From Margaritifera margaritifera (lineage: Eukaryota; Mollusca; Bivalvia; Unionida; Margaritiferidae), in the NCBI GenBank assembly GCA_029931535.1, contig JAQPZY010001692.1:2953001-3017000 (forward strand): 64,000 nt of DNA, given 5' to 3'. The position numbers and the translations under genes are program-made. Shown piece after piece: positions 24,400 through 36,775 of this stretch. Numbering within the stretch: position 1 is the first letter of the stretch; each line of letters opens with the position of its first letter. The notes under the pieces were generated by a model. The model made no database searches and was not told the origin of the DNA. It was given only the letters and a program-made list of their open reading frames with translations.

Positions 24400-24843
24400 T
24401 GCGTCGAAGTATTTGTACAAGCCACAATTCATAACAAACAAATGACTTATCGGAAACCAGAGTAAACTTTAGTGTTTCGTGGACTACAACCTGTCTACAA
24501 AGTAAAAAGCTTAAAGTTGAAAATATGGAATACCTGTCTTTGATGATCATTTAGCCGCGTGTTTGGAACGTATTTTGCGCGTGATTAGAGCGTATTCCGC
24601 GCGGGGTCATTGTACCCTCAAGGTCCACGGTTAAGCCGGTGGTCTGCGAAAGCACGATAACAGGAACCAGTATTGCAATCGTCAAGTCCTCGGTCGCTGC
24701 GCTATCTCCTCTCCCCGATTGCATTACCTGTTGTGTATTGATAACGATCGGGATGAGACGTTACACAACCGTGTTTTAATAAAATATGTACTTTGTAACT
24801 TCCTAGGCACAAAACTCTTTACACACGCACACACACACACACA

Positions 24844-24914
<71 letters not shown>

Positions 24915-27370
24915 GTCAAAACCCACACATTGTAACAAGTGAAGTACAAACAATATATTATACAACAGATTTGTTTCTATCTTTCTCTATGTAATATGAA
25001 ATATGATTGAATACAAGTATTCTATTTAAGCTATAGTTACTTTTACATTGAATATTCTCAGATGAAATCATCAAGTTTAGAATTAGAATAATAATACTAC
25101 TACCACTGCTACTACTGCTGCTGAGAATCAACAACAACAACAATAATAATAATAATAGTAACAGCAGCAAAAATGAAAAAAAAAAATACTGTCTGTATCC
25201 AACTTTCATGGGTATCGGCTGTCGTTTACTACCAAATAAACAACATGAAAACAAAACAGCAGAGCCTGGACTGAGCGAAGCCGAAATGCCTATGGTTCAT
25301 CAGAGTCCAAGGTCGGAGTTTACAAATGTTGTAAATTTTGTCTAATTAAATGACCGATTAAAAGAAAATAACAACAACAGTAAATGTCATTTACTATGCA
25401 GCATCATTAGACACAGTTACCATGCATCATTAGACACAGTTATAAGTGTCATTTACCATGCATCATTAGACATAGTTATAACCGTTTCATACTGCATGCT
25501 GCTGCAAAACACTTGGCGGTTAAAAGATAGGGCCACCGTCTAAATTATTGATTTGTTTAAAATGCTACTGAAAAAAGTCGATAACTTACATTTTGTATAA
25601 TGGTTTGATTACTTTCTGCATATTATCATTAAATGATAACATTTCAGTAATATACATAAGATATAGATTCCCATATGAAAACAACTTGAGAAAACAATGA
25701 CACCTTTCTGTATGATACTGTAATGCCAGTAAAGACTTCAGAGCATATCATTCTATAACAGAGACATCACATGACAGAGATTTTGATTATTTATAATCAA
25801 GGATACTGCAGCTATGAATACCCAAGTGAGAAATAAAACTGAAAATAGACTAAATATTTCTAAGCAAATGTAACATTAACGTCTGCAATAAAGAGAATCT
25901 CAACTTAGGCAGTAGTAGTACACGAACATACCTACACCTATTTAAGTGAAACAAAATCAATACAAAATGTTTGAGCGAATTTAATTAACACACGAGCCAG
26001 AAACACGAAGTCAGACTTTTCAGTTTTTCATATAGTACGTTTGTGCTTAAATATACGGTACAGGGGACGCTATCTCTAGTACTACTTGTATACTGCAGCC
26101 GAAGCGGCTTCCTCTGAAGTAACAGGCATAGGCCATAAAATGCGCGCAATGATTGCCAGGTCGCTAAAGAGCAAAGACTTGTGACACACTTTAAGTTCTG
26201 TGTACTGTAAACACTGTTCCGACATGCAAGACATACAAACACAGCATAATATATAAATACAATGACATAGCACATAATTTAAAACATATGCAATCAAAGC
26301 ATTTTAAAAAGGCAGTAATTAAAAGTGAATTTGGTGTTTAGGCAACTAAATAAATACATGTCAGGACCTGAACGATGCTAAAAAAAAAAAAAAAAAAAAA
26401 ATATTAAAAGTCAAGATAACTTAAATTATAAGTTGCATTTCATTTAAATTATATTAATAGGGAAGCACCAGTTAGGACAAAAAGCATATTGAGATGCAAA
26501 TTAAGCCTTACTTACAAAAGTGAGTTACAGTATGGTACAAAAAAGAAAAACAGTAAAATAAACGGCAACACAGATATAACTTATCATCATCGTGGCATGA
26601 GATGTGGAGGGGGGGGGGGCGGGGGGTGCAGGGGGTTATTTGTAGATATTGCATTTATTGTCTTTATCATTCCAGGATAAAAATGAATGATCTAAATTAA
26701 TTAATATTTAATTTCCGTCTAAAGTGATTTTGGCAACTCATTCCATAGAATAAAAATCTGCATATCTAAAAGACTTGTTGCAATATGTTTAGGTTTTAAT
26801 TCTAGGAACATCTAAAATATTTGAATATCTAAATTTATCTTTATTGTGCTTAAAACATATCCAATCATCTAAACATTTTGGTACACCTTTTTCAGAATTT
26901 TAAAAGTCACAAGAGCAATTGACATAAGTCTGCGCATCTTCAGCTTTGTTGCCTTAAGTGAGAGTTTATGGTAACTGCTTGTGTAATCATCATATACAAA
27001 TCTCAGAGCATGGTCTTGTATTTTTAAAGTATAATAGTGTTCTTATCACCGCAGAAGTGCCTGGCTAAGGTACAGAAGTTTACATGGGAAAGATTTGGTC
27101 TTAAACATATTTTATTGCATATATTTGGAAAGTAAAAGGGTTAGGCACAAGTTCTTCCAACTTAGAATAGCCTTTCCCGTAGCAAAACACATACTATTTC
27201 CTTCATCAGGTGAAACTTACACAAAAAAAATTGAAATGATATTTGAAATAGTGTAAGAACTATAATGATCTAAAACCTCATTGTTTGAGGTGCGATATTA
27301 TAAAGGAAAAGAGAAAAGTGTGGCCCATGCGATAATAGGTCACACACAAATTTATAGATACATATGTACA
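24400..27370. other. No gene seen; several microsatellites
   Basis: (AC)n(AT)n runs at 24824-24909, a triplet-rich stretch at 25090-25180, a poly-A run at 26380-26401 and a G run at 26607-26628. A short direct repeat of CATCATTAGACAYAGTTA occurs three times at 25400-25485. No coding exon or transposon domain was recognised. Confidence 0.45.
24824..24909. repeat. (AC)n(AT)n microsatellite
   Basis: A short CA run is followed by about 32 AT units. Confidence 0.95.
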
Positions 27371-27481
27371 AATATATGAACAGTTCTTATATTATTGAAC
27401 TGACATTCCTGGACGAATACATTTAATCATATTTGGATTGTAGTACAATAGCTTCGATGACATGTGAACATATATGCATAC

Positions 27482-27482
<1 letters not shown>

Positions 27483-27556
<74 letters not shown>
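27483..27556. repeat. (TA)n microsatellite
   Basis: About 37 TA units. The flank to 27760 is alternating purine-pyrimidine (ATACACACATACATGC-like) and yields spurious frames on both strands. Confidence 0.95.
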
Positions 27557-27560
<4 letters not shown>

Positions 27561-27829
27561 TATACACACATACATGCACACAAATATATATATATGTGTT
27601 TGTGTATGCATATACAAACACATATATGTATACATGCATATATACTCATGCATATAGATTCATATTCATATATACACACATACATGCGTATACACATATG
27701 CATATACACATACACGCCTGGATAAACATGCATACTTACACACACACATATATATTGCTTAGTCAAATGATGATATGGAGAGGGAGAAAACCACGAAAAT
27801 CTCTTGCTGAAAATAATAATAATAATAAT

Positions 27830-28506
27830 AGTACTCAAGACTTAAAACCCACGACATTGATATTAAGGAAAAAACACACATTTGGATTTTATTTTCTTGA
27901 ACTCTATTGTTAGGTCTTATAGGCTCAAAAAAGGTTAGTACGTCTGAGATAAAGATGAACCTGCTTAAAACTTCAGTATTAATTGTGTCATTAAGAGTAT
28001 TGTCGCCAAACAAAAGCATGCTTAGGTCAATATGAACAGGAAGTTTGGGTAGGTTATTCATCAGGAGGATTCGAAGATTATTGTATAGTTTACATTCAAA
28101 GAAATAGTGGTAGGCTGTTCCATTTTATTCGGAGCAACTACACAATAGATTGGCAACAATCTGGTTCAAATATAGATCCGTCTTAAGCACTGAACAGTTA
28201 TACCTCAGTGTAGCATGTATGATAGACATTTTTCTTTCACCCATGGACTAGTAGGATGGCACTTGCTTTTTTATTTAGTTGTTTTTGAAAGACATATATA
28301 GAACTGGAGTTTCTTATATTTTAGGGTAGATTGTTCCATAATTTGATAGTTGATTGTAAAAAAGACTTATTTTTTTTTAGCTGTAAACGACAAAATGGTA
28401 CTTCAAACTTTAAACTGTTTCTTAAAGAATATCCCTGGCCCCTACGTTGAAAAACCGTTGGTGGAATAATTTCGTTTCGAAGTTCTGGTGTCATATGATT
28501 TACCAT
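27830..28506 (-). pseudogene. CR1-like RT C-terminal domain
   Basis: MTPELRNEIIPP, YSLRNSLKFEVPFCR, and SFLQSTIKLWNNLP at 28506-28321 are the conserved end region of CR1-type polymerases. LPVHIDLSMLLFGDNTLND at about 28040 is the final conserved block. A frameshift and stops lie between the two parts. Confidence 0.8.
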
Positions 28507-28929
28507 TTTTTAAAATTTAACAAGCTTGTGGACTTTTCTACGCTTTTTTAAAGGTAGCCAGCCGCATTCTGTATATAAAAATTCAGAGCTAACACTTCTG
28601 GTAAGTCCTGTTACAAATCTTGCTGCTTTTTTAATTTTTTTAATTTTTTGTATATTTCAAGTCGAGTAGAATCGGTTTCACATTACAAATCCCATACTAC
28701 ATCAACATACCCTAAAATTAGTCTGATGAAAGATATATATTCCATCGCCCGTCAGAGTTACTCCAAGGTGTTTGTGGTTATCTACAAAGGCAATAGACGT
28801 ATTATCTAAAAATAATTTTGTACGAGAAATCTGAGTAGGTGAGTCATTTTTTAATTATACGGCTTCTGTTTTTGATGGATTTAAAGAGACAAGCCATTGT
28901 TTGGTCCATGTATGTAATCTTTCTAGGTC

Positions 28930-29961
28930 TTAGCTCATTTGGTGTTCAGTAATATTAAGATCTGTTGAAACGTAAGACCTAGAACTGTCGTCAGCAAATA
29001 GTCTTGTTATACTAGACAAACCTTCTGCAATATCATTATTATAAATAAGAAAAAGTAGTGGACCAAGTAAGGATCCTTGTGGGACGCGTGCTCTAATGTA
29101 TTTCATGCACAACGCATCTGCATTTAAAAGAACCGTTTGCTTTCTTAATGATAAATAATCATGAAACCAGTTTAACATGTTTCCCCTTACTGCACATTCA
29201 CTAAGTTTGTGTGACAATCCTTTGTGCCAAACACGATCAAATGCTTTAGATATGTCGGAAAAAATATACACATATAGTTATGCGTTTCTAGCGCTTGTGT
29301 GATTTTATAATGAATGTCAATCAGTTGGTATACTATCGAATTGTTTGACAGAAACCCTGACTGTAACTTACAGATAAGCTTATTTTCGTGAACAAAATTG
29401 AAGAAAAACTTAAATACAATTCTTCCAAAAATCTTTCCCACGCAACAAAGAAAATAAGGCGATAATTCGATGGTAAAGATTTGATCTCCCTTCTTAAAAA
29501 TAGGTATTACATTGACAGTTTTCAATATAATAGGAAACTTTCTCTCACTTAAAGATCTATTAAAGAGAAGTACAAGGGGTTTGATTATATAATTTGAGAC
29601 TCCCCTAAGCAGTCTGTGACTGATGAGATTTGGCCCTGCTGCCTTGGCAAGCGACAGTGACATGATGACGTCATGGATCTCGTGTTCTCTAATTTGTACA
29701 TAGTCAAAAATATGAAGAAATAAAGTTTAAAGTTTAAGTTTTCTTAGCAAATTTGTCCTTTGCTTTCTTTTTAAGATTATTAACTTTATTTCTTAGTTTC
29801 TTATAAATTTGGCATTTATAATGATTGTTCGTCCTTAACGCGACTTTCTTAGCTCTATCTCTTTTTCTACTGAACTTTCGTACCATGATGTCGTACCAAG
29901 GTTGATCACGCAGAAGCATAGTAATGTTATTATGTGGTATGTAAGTTAAAGCCATGTCCAA
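28930..29961 (-). pseudogene. CR1-like reverse transcriptase palm region
   Basis: The linker KRDRAKKVALRTNNHYKC lies at 29961-29734. The RT begins with AKAAGPNLISHRLL (29650), includes VIPIFKKGD, then after a frameshift DISKAFDRVWHKGL (29255), PQGSLLGPLLFLIYNNDI and RLFADDSS near 29005. The FADD catalytic box is intact, and the PQGS block is well preserved. It is broken by at least one frameshift between 29187 and 29271. Confidence 0.85.
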
Positions 29962-30101
29962 TAATTTCGATGTAAAAGATTCAGTAGCATCATCAGTGAT
30001 TTGTTACTATCAATAAATTCCTCCCATTGAAAATGCTCGATTTCAGGTGTAAAAGTATACAAGTCCGCACTAGATTATAACCAGATCTTACCATTATAAG
30101 T

Positions 30102-30720
30102 TTATTTAATCTGAAAATCCACTTCAACAAAGACAATAGTGCCATAATGGTCAGAGACATCTAGTCCAAAAGGAACAATACCGCTTTTCCTAATATTTAT
30201 TGAATTTGGCATTAATGTCGGATCTAATAAACATGATCTTGTTTCTGTAACTCGGGTCTGTTGTTGAATGATTTTTGCTAAATTGTTTAATATTATCGAA
30301 TCTGTTAATTTATAACATCTTGCATCCAGTAGATCGTCAATTATATCACCAACTATAATGATATTTGGATTTTCATTTAAAGCTTTTTCAATACTTATAT
30401 TAAAATAATCCCAAAAGGACGAATGTTCATGCGGGGGCCGGTAAACAACACATAGCAGAAGTGAAATGTGTTTACATAATAATTCGATCCAAATCGTTTC
30501 GAGAGCATTTACCACTAAGTAGGACATATTGTTCAAGATTAGATTGTTGGAAACGTAGATCATGACACCACAACCACAATTATTGCTGTCCTTGCGTATT
30601 GGAGTAGAGTACACTGTAATTACAAGTTGTTCAGATGAATACGTGTTGTCGACATGTGCTTCGGTAAAGCACAAGATAAAGGTATGTAAAATTGGCAGTT
30701 TGTTGAGTCTTGTTAACTTC
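30102..30720 (-). pseudogene. Non-LTR endonuclease domain
   Basis: 190 codons are open from 30674. Visible motifs are CFTEAHVD (the metal-binding Glu), CGVMIYVSNNL, CVVYRPPHEHSSF, a degraded GDFN box reading IIVGDIIDD, and VSDHYGTIV with the catalytic Asp-His. The Asn of GDFN is replaced, which would impair catalysis. Homologous residues continue upstream of the first Met, so that Met is not the true start. Confidence 0.8.
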
Positions 30721-30749
30721 TGACCAATACGTTTTAAAAATAGTTAGTT

Positions 30750-32390
30750 GCCTTGAAACTTGCCGACAAAGCTTTTTTTTAATTTTATTTTTTGTTTGTT
30801 TGTTTCTTTTACATGTAAATTAAATGCAGTTGGTAGCCAATATAAAATTCCTAGCAGTTTGACCATTTTTTCGCAGTCTATGTCAGCCTTGCTTATGTTG
30901 GTTCAGGTTTCATACTGAATATCTTTTTATCCACAGCTAGTGCTTTAAACTTTTAAGGGTTGGCTTGCATTTTGTTCGCAGCGAACCAGTCGATCCGAAC
31001 GTTGGACTCTTTTTCAAGTGTGTCAATCAGAGTTTCAAAGTCCGGTGATGAAAAGGACATGGTGTTGTTATCAGCATAGTTATAAAGAGAACCATATTTA
31101 CTTGAAAGTATTACCTCAGGGGAGATAGACTAGACATTTTATACACCTCAAATCGTATGCTGTAATCGATGAAAACCTTTTAGTAAATAAAAGCAAAACA
31201 AACAAAATAAAACCAAATGTATCCTAGTGACCGTGCTAATAATGTGTATTTAATGTATTAAATAGTATGAGGATAGGTCGGGAATTAACCTTTGCCAAAT
31301 CCGTGCCCTTTGTCTTCATGAACTTACACTCGTCGGTGTTTGTAAACATGGGTCATAATGGCGCTCTCAAACTACAGTTGAAGTCAAGTTTTATTGTAAC
31401 AAACGGCTGATTTAATGAACCTTTAAGCTAAATCATTGTATATCAGCAAAAGGTTTAAAATACAAGAATATCGGGAACTGATACTTAGAAGAAATATGTA
31501 ATTTAAGTTCTTTAGATAATGATGGGCTTCTGTGGCCTACTTGTATTCCGTAGGTATGCATTCTCGAACAACATCTTTTAAAAATTATTTGTCCTGAAAT
31601 TATTATTATTATTATTACTATTATTTAGACTGCGTATAAATATAGATATTTGATGTGTATGATAGAGTTTGCAAGTGTTAAATACTTATTTCTTTTTGCA
31701 AGATAGCACATCCCTGGTATGAAAGAAGAAGGAATAGCGATATGGATTTAAAGTATCGGATCTTGTGTAATGTGCATTATTTTACAGTAAAATTTAAGTT
31801 TCTCTCTTAGAACAGATACGATCTTCAGTTGAGGTGTGTGACAGATGTTGGGAAGCAAAATCTCTCTCTCTCTCTCTCATGAAATTGTCGTCCTTGTTTT
31901 TTTTTTTGTTTTTTTTTTTTAAAGATATAGCAGAAATAACTGGCAACAGTAGAATGAATGACCAACTTAAAGTGCATGGTGAAGGTATGCGGAAATAACC
32001 AGAGTGAAAAACACTTGAGCGACATAATACTTGCTGGTATGAGGAAATCAAACATTAAATTATCATCTACAGCAATAACCCCAGGGCGCTCGTGCTTAAA
32101 ATACACCTTAGTTTTCCACTTCAGTCTGTCATAGGTGTTAGAATATCAAACATCTTGATCAAATAACTGTGATAAATTGTGTCCACATATTTTCTTTTCA
32201 TTAATCATGTTTCATTCAATTCAGGTAGACATAGAACACTACTTTGTTTCCTTATTTCAACACAAATTATTTGGTATTGTACTTGTATGCCTCTTTTTTT
32301 ATTATTTTTTTCCCTCTTCAAGGGCCTTAATACATTTACAAACCGGAACGGAAGGGCATGAAAAGTAATACACTTTGGGAGGAACTTACG
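30750..32390. other. No gene seen
   Basis: AT-rich with (ATT)n at 31600-31625, (TC)n at 31860-31880 and T runs at 31899-31920. A GTTTGACCATTTTTTCGC...GATCCGAACGTTGGACTC segment at 30855-31100 may be a further non-LTR remnant in the minus orientation, but no conserved motif could be read. Nothing else recognised. Confidence 0.35.
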
Positions 32391-32401
32391 GTAGTTTATC
32401 T

Positions 32402-32673
32402 TTGGGCATTATAAAGCAATGGTCACTTTGTTACATTGGGCATTATAAAGCAATGGTCACTTTGTTACATTGGGCATTATAAAGCAATGGTCACTTTGTT
32501 ACATTGGGCATTATAAAGCAATGGTCACTTTGTTACATTGGGCATTATAAAGCAATGGTCACTTTGTTACTTTGGGCATTATAAAGCAATGGTCACTTTG
32601 TTACATTGGGCATTATAAAGCAATGGTCACTTTGTTACATTGGGCATTATAAAGCAATGGTCACTTTGTTACA
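32402..32673. repeat. 34-bp minisatellite, 8 copies
   Basis: Eight head-to-tail 34-bp units (TTGGGCATTATAAAGCAATG plus GTCACTTTGTTACA) are almost identical. One unit has TTTGGG instead of ATTGGG at its start (32572). There are no spacers, so it is not a CRISPR array. The near-identity indicates recent amplification. Confidence 0.95.
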
Positions 32674-32827
32674 GCTATAGGTTCCCATGATTCGCCAAAG
32701 TGTAATATAATGCAAAAAGTCTAGATCAAAACGCCTTCTTGGTATTTAAAGAAAAATTACAAATGTCTTGAGTTATTCTGCAGATAGATAATATTAATTC
32801 ATAAATTCATCCATCCACACATCAGTT

Positions 32828-32831
<4 letters not shown>

Positions 32832-32871
<40 letters not shown>
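32832..32871. repeat. (AAT)n microsatellite
   Basis: About 13 units, immediately upstream of a non-LTR RT fragment. Confidence 0.9.
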
Positions 32872-32873
<2 letters not shown>

Positions 32874-32999
32874 AACAACAACAACTACTGCTACTATTTC
32901 CACCACAATACCACTCTGAATCATAACATGCAATTCGAAGAGGTTGAAAGAATTGTGGTGAAACCAAAGAGCAGAAAATCTCCAATGAAGTATTTAACA

Positions 33000-33450
33000 A
33001 AAATCCAAATCTAATCAAAATACTACAATACCTATTTCAACCGATATTTCACACAGAATCATTCCATCAGTATGGAAAAGGTTCATTATATACCCTATAT
33101 TTAGAGATAAATCTATAGATCCGAAAACACCGTTACATTGCAGAGGGACAAGTTTATTGTCCTGCATCTATATAGCTTTTTTTCAAACAATAGACTGGTT
33201 AAATACTTGGAGGAAAATTAAAATTATAATAGACAAACAGAATGGTTTTAGACCGGATAGATCATGTAAACTACTCTCGATTATACAGACGAACCAGACT
33301 CTGTTTTCAACACTTATTCATCAACAAAAAGATTTGGATTTTGTGGACAGGGACATATTGCTTTAGAAGTTGGGGGGATGGGGTCGGGTGGGGCTTTGGA
33401 GTTTTAGACGGTAAAGTGTATACGTCAATGAAATCCTTGTATAAATACAG
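33000..33450 (+). pseudogene. Non-LTR reverse transcriptase fragment
   Basis: Across shifting frames the plus strand gives SLLSCIYIAF (33155), then IDKQNGFRPDRSC at about 33227, the conserved QNGFRPGRSC block of RTE/CR1-type polymerases, then FVDRDILL and DGKVYTSMKSLYKYS. Frameshifts occur at about 33190, 33300 and 33370. The fragment covers only RT blocks 2-4 and is unrelated in position to the minus-strand element at 27790-30740. Confidence 0.7.
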
Positions 33451-33489
33451 TTAATATACTGGTTTGGGTACAGATGTTGCGATAGATAG

Positions 33490-34230
33490 GGAGATAGCTT
33501 CAACGAGCTGTACAATAAATTACACGCTGAGGTTGAGCAAGCCAAAACAGACACACAAGAGTACGTTGATAGTGAATTGGTCAGTCATATAGGTGTCACT
33601 GATGAAATAAACAGACGGATGAAGAAGATGAGGAAAGATTTAATTGATTTGAAATAAATGTTTACCACGGACAATGTTACTCTTAAAAGTGAAAAGAACA
33701 AACATACTCTCGCATTAAGTGATATTATTGACAGAGTTAACACTGAAATAAGGAGGCCTGGGTGGCCGAATGGTCTAAGGCGGTTGCCTTTACAGATCAC
33801 TCACACATCTCACCTCTGTCCTTGTGAGTTCGAGTCTCGGCTCAACTAACACGGGTATGTGAGAAAGCTTGGCAGTAGCTTCCCGTGGGTCGGTGGATCT
33901 TCCGGGGTCTTCCTCCACCAAATATTCTGACCGCCATGTATAACCGATCTTGTAAAAAATGGAGTTAAACCCCACAAAACCAGAACAACACTGAAATAAA
34001 CGTAAACATAGAGGTTGTTAAAAACTAAGTAAGCAAAAAGACTCTCGCTTTAGGTGGTATCATTGACATAGTTGCAACGGACACAGAGGCTGGTAAAACT
34101 GAAATGAATACAAAGACTCTCGCATTAAGTGGTACCATTATTAGAGTTAACACTGAAATAAGCGCAAACATAGAGGCATTTAAAACTGAATTGGAGGTGA
34201 GAGTAAAAGTGGATGAAATGACAAATGCAA
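33490..34230 (+). pseudogene. Coiled-coil-like coding relic interrupted by a SINE
   Basis: The plus strand encodes charged, heptad-like sequence such as LHAEVEQAKTDTQEYVDSEL and DEINRRMKKMRKDLIDLK. It then has a near-repeated module, TLALSDIIDRVNTEI at 33705-33750 and again around 34110-34160. A family A SINE splits the first module at 33752. Stops and frameshifts are present. The protein family was not recognised. Charged coils also occur beside the Polinton polymerase at 12370-12680, but I see no clear match. Confidence 0.4.
33752..33986 (+). mobile_element. tRNA-derived SINE, family A, with 13-bp target duplication
   Basis: GGCCTGGGTGGCCGAATGGT plus CTAAGGCGG (A box) and GTGAGTTCGAGTCTCGGC (B box) are followed by the family tail GTATGTGAGAAAGCTTGGCA, TAGCTTCCCGTGGGTCGGTG, and the 3' end ATGTATAA...GGAGTTAAACCCCA. 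AACACTGAAATAA flanks it exactly at 33739-33751 and 33987-33999. This is the most complete copy of family A in the window and shows retroposition directly. Confidence 0.92.
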
Positions 34231-34568
34231 TAAATTAAAAAACAAAATATTTCCATAAAGACAAGTTGTTGCCTATCATTAGACATGAAAAAAGAATCTT
34301 AGCCTAAACGTAAGAACATCAGAGAAACATGTACATACTACCTGGAAGAAAATATCATTTTACTCAATGGGATAAAAAATGGAAAACAAAGGTCATATAA
34401 TTCAATCAGGATGTAAAACAAACATAGGCAGCAGTACTAAAATTTGCTATTCTGAAAAACATCACAATAAATGGCTACGTCATCAGTTATGAATAGGAAG
34501 CAAAAGCAAACGGTTTAGAATATACAGGGAGCAACTATATTATTCAAGCTACTAGTATCTGATCCTAA

Positions 34569-34681
34569 TGGGCATGATGAAGAAATGAATAGACATGAGA
34601 TAAATTGGGCATGATGAAGAAAGGACTAGACATGACATAAATTGGGCATGATGAAAAAAGGACTAGACATGACATAAATTG
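34569..34681. repeat. 37-bp tandem repeat, 3 copies
   Basis: TGGGCATGATGAAGAAA starts at 34569, 34606 and 34643, each copy ending in AGACATGASATAAAT. Confidence 0.85.
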
Positions 34682-34709
34682 GAGGAGTACCAGAGATAAG
34701 CTGTAGAGT

Positions 34710-35015
34710 TCAATGAAAATAGGACCAAGACGCTTAACTATTTGAATGAAACACTGAGAAAGCAAGGTTTGGTCAATCAGTATTTAAACAACCCGAATGA
34801 TGTTTTTTTCATTGTATGCATCTGCTCGTGAAGATGATGATAGGCATGGTTTAAAGGATAAGCTAAAAAGTGAAAAACAAAGACAACCTAAAATGAATGA
34901 TTTTTACCAGCCTTCAGATGAACAAGTCAAATATGAATACATTTTCATAGCAATTGTGATAGGTGTAGACTGTATGTTGCTTACATGCTTCTGTAGGCTT
35001 TTTTTAGCAAAATAA
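34710..35015 (+). pseudogene. Unrecognised ORF with C-terminal membrane segment
   Basis: The frame 34797-35015 (72 codons), extended upstream in another frame from about 34710 (NRTKTLNYLNETLRKQGLVN), is charged (DDDRHGLKDKLKSEKQ). It ends with a hydrophobic stretch, EYIFIAIVIGVDCMLLTCF, and a stop. A soluble charged part plus a C-terminal anchor is a coherent protein layout, but no family was recognised. It may belong with the coiled-coil relic at 33490-34230. Confidence 0.3.
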
Positions 35016-35019
35016 ATAG

Positions 35020-36690
35020 TGAAAATGTTGACAAAACTTTGCACAGGCAGGACAAAACACCACAAGGAACTAAACACCCCAATTCAACACATAGCTGTAT
35101 CACTCGCACACCCAGCAGCATTAAACTAGAAAAAACATTGCAAGTTTACATACCAAAGCTCTACCTAAATATCATGATTGTACTTGTGCGAGGCTGTTCC
35201 GTTGGTGACATTCACCATTTATAAGAGTATGTCTATTTAGGATTTATTTCAGGTGCATCTGCTCCTGTGGAGTTATATTAATCTGAAGAATGTGTGACGA
35301 CATGTCATGTAATGTTTTTTTTTTTTTTTTTTTACCTGTAATGAGATATGAATAAATTTCATTACAATAGCAGTACAGACCTTGACACCTGCAGGAAAAG
35401 CAAGAAAATACATTATAATCCCCATTATTTTATCATCTCTACTAAGGAGCCCAAAATATGCTAACTTGTCCTGATGCAAATAGTTATAACTTAGAGCTGC
35501 AGTAAGAAGTTACCTCCCCTGTACTTTGAATCTTCTATAGACCTGAGAGATGGGGGAAAAATACATAGGAAGGTAGCATAATGAGGCTAATGTATATTAC
35601 TTACATATGTATAAAGAACAAGAAAATAATAACATTTGTGGTTGACTGGGCCAATAAAAAGATAGCATTTTTCTAAAGGGTGCAAGGGACAGTTTTTATG
35701 CACAAATTTAATGGTACATCCACCTGCTTAATATAAAAATTCATTAAAAAAAAAAATTACACAAGTGAGGTCAAAAAGGTCCATATTTTTGGATAGCTAT
35801 AATACAACAAAACATAAGAATATAATTCACTTGACTTGACAAGTCAATGGAAGTTCATAGCAACCCCCTATTTTACATGCATTTTTCACGTCAGAAGGCC
35901 ATTTTTGACACAAAGTGATGCTCACAGTGCAAACACAAGCCCTTTCCCTAGGTGATAATTTTGAAAAACATTGCGTACTAAACAACTGGATGCAATTCAA
36001 AATAGTTGCCATCCAGGCCATTTTTGAGATATTCTACTTGCCTTGAACCCACATGTCTACTGCTATGGGTGGCTAGCTCTGCTCCCTAGCCGACTTATTG
36101 GTATTTCACTGTCTACATACTGTGAACTGACTATGAGAGGTGTACATGCCTCACATCAGTGTCATGAATAAACACAAGAGCCGAAACACCTAATTCACAA
36201 AAATATCCATATCTTTCATTATTAAACAATAATAGCTCATAAGGTCACATCATAGCCTTAAGTTAAGAAATTTGAAGGGGTCAATTTACGAAACTGTCCC
36301 CTGCCACTAAATTTGGGATGTTTTTAAAAAAGTGGGGTCCGTCTTTCAGGCTAAGGGAGACAACTTTTCCTGGATAATTGCGGTATTCGCAAAAAAGTAG
36401 AGCAAGTGAAACTTATTGTGATCACATGCTACTGTGACTCAGCTTTCCAACGCTGTCTATAACGTTTGATGAAAAGTTTCAGGATAAAGGGTTACGGAAG
36501 TAGACAACGTCTGCTTTTTCATCTGCTGGTAAAAAAGAAGAAAAGAAATGTACTCCCTGAAATAATGTACATACAGCTTAAATGAATTAAAATTGTGCAC
36601 ATTATACTAAAAGTATCCACGACACGATCATGTTTGTATCAAAACTACCTGCTATGTTCTTGTATTCACTAATTCTGTAAAGGTAAGGCA
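35020..36690. other. No gene seen
   Basis: AT-rich with T and A runs at 35314-35332 and 35744-35756. No exon, RNA gene or transposon domain recognised. Confidence 0.4.
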
Positions 36691-36694
36691 AACC

Positions 36695-36698
<4 letters not shown>

Positions 36699-36770
<72 letters not shown>
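36699..36770. repeat. (TA)n microsatellite
   Basis: About 36 units immediately left of the DIRS end copy. Confidence 0.95.
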
Positions 36771-36774
<4 letters not shown>

Positions 36775-36775
36775 C

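Larger units (their letters stand above)
27790..30740 (-). mobile_element. CR1-like non-LTR retrotransposon, frameshifted
   Basis: The minus strand carries in order an apurinic endonuclease, a basic linker, an RT palm, and a C-terminal RT domain ending near 27850, then a (TAT)n tail at 27811-27830. This is the layout of CR1/L2/Jockey-group elements. The copy keeps several key motifs but is split across frames. It is about 2.9 kb and lacks an identifiable ORF1, so it is probably 5'-truncated. Confidence 0.85.

Noticed and set aside
26082..26297. 71-codon minus frame ending TSEEAASAAVYK
   Set aside because: No splice sites, no recognised family, and a competing frame overlaps it. It is probably part of an unidentified repeat.
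27392..27913. Several long Tyr-Ile repeat frames on both strands
   Set aside because: Translations of the (TA)n microsatellite and its alternating flanks.
32402..32673. Possible CRISPR-like array
   Set aside because: The units are contiguous 34-bp tandem copies without unique spacers, in an animal genome.
33752..33850. tRNA-Leu/Ser gene
   Set aside because: A and B boxes are present but the cloverleaf and 3' acceptor pairing are absent. The long SINE body and target duplication show a retroposed element. The same applies at 20212, 46147 and 45731.
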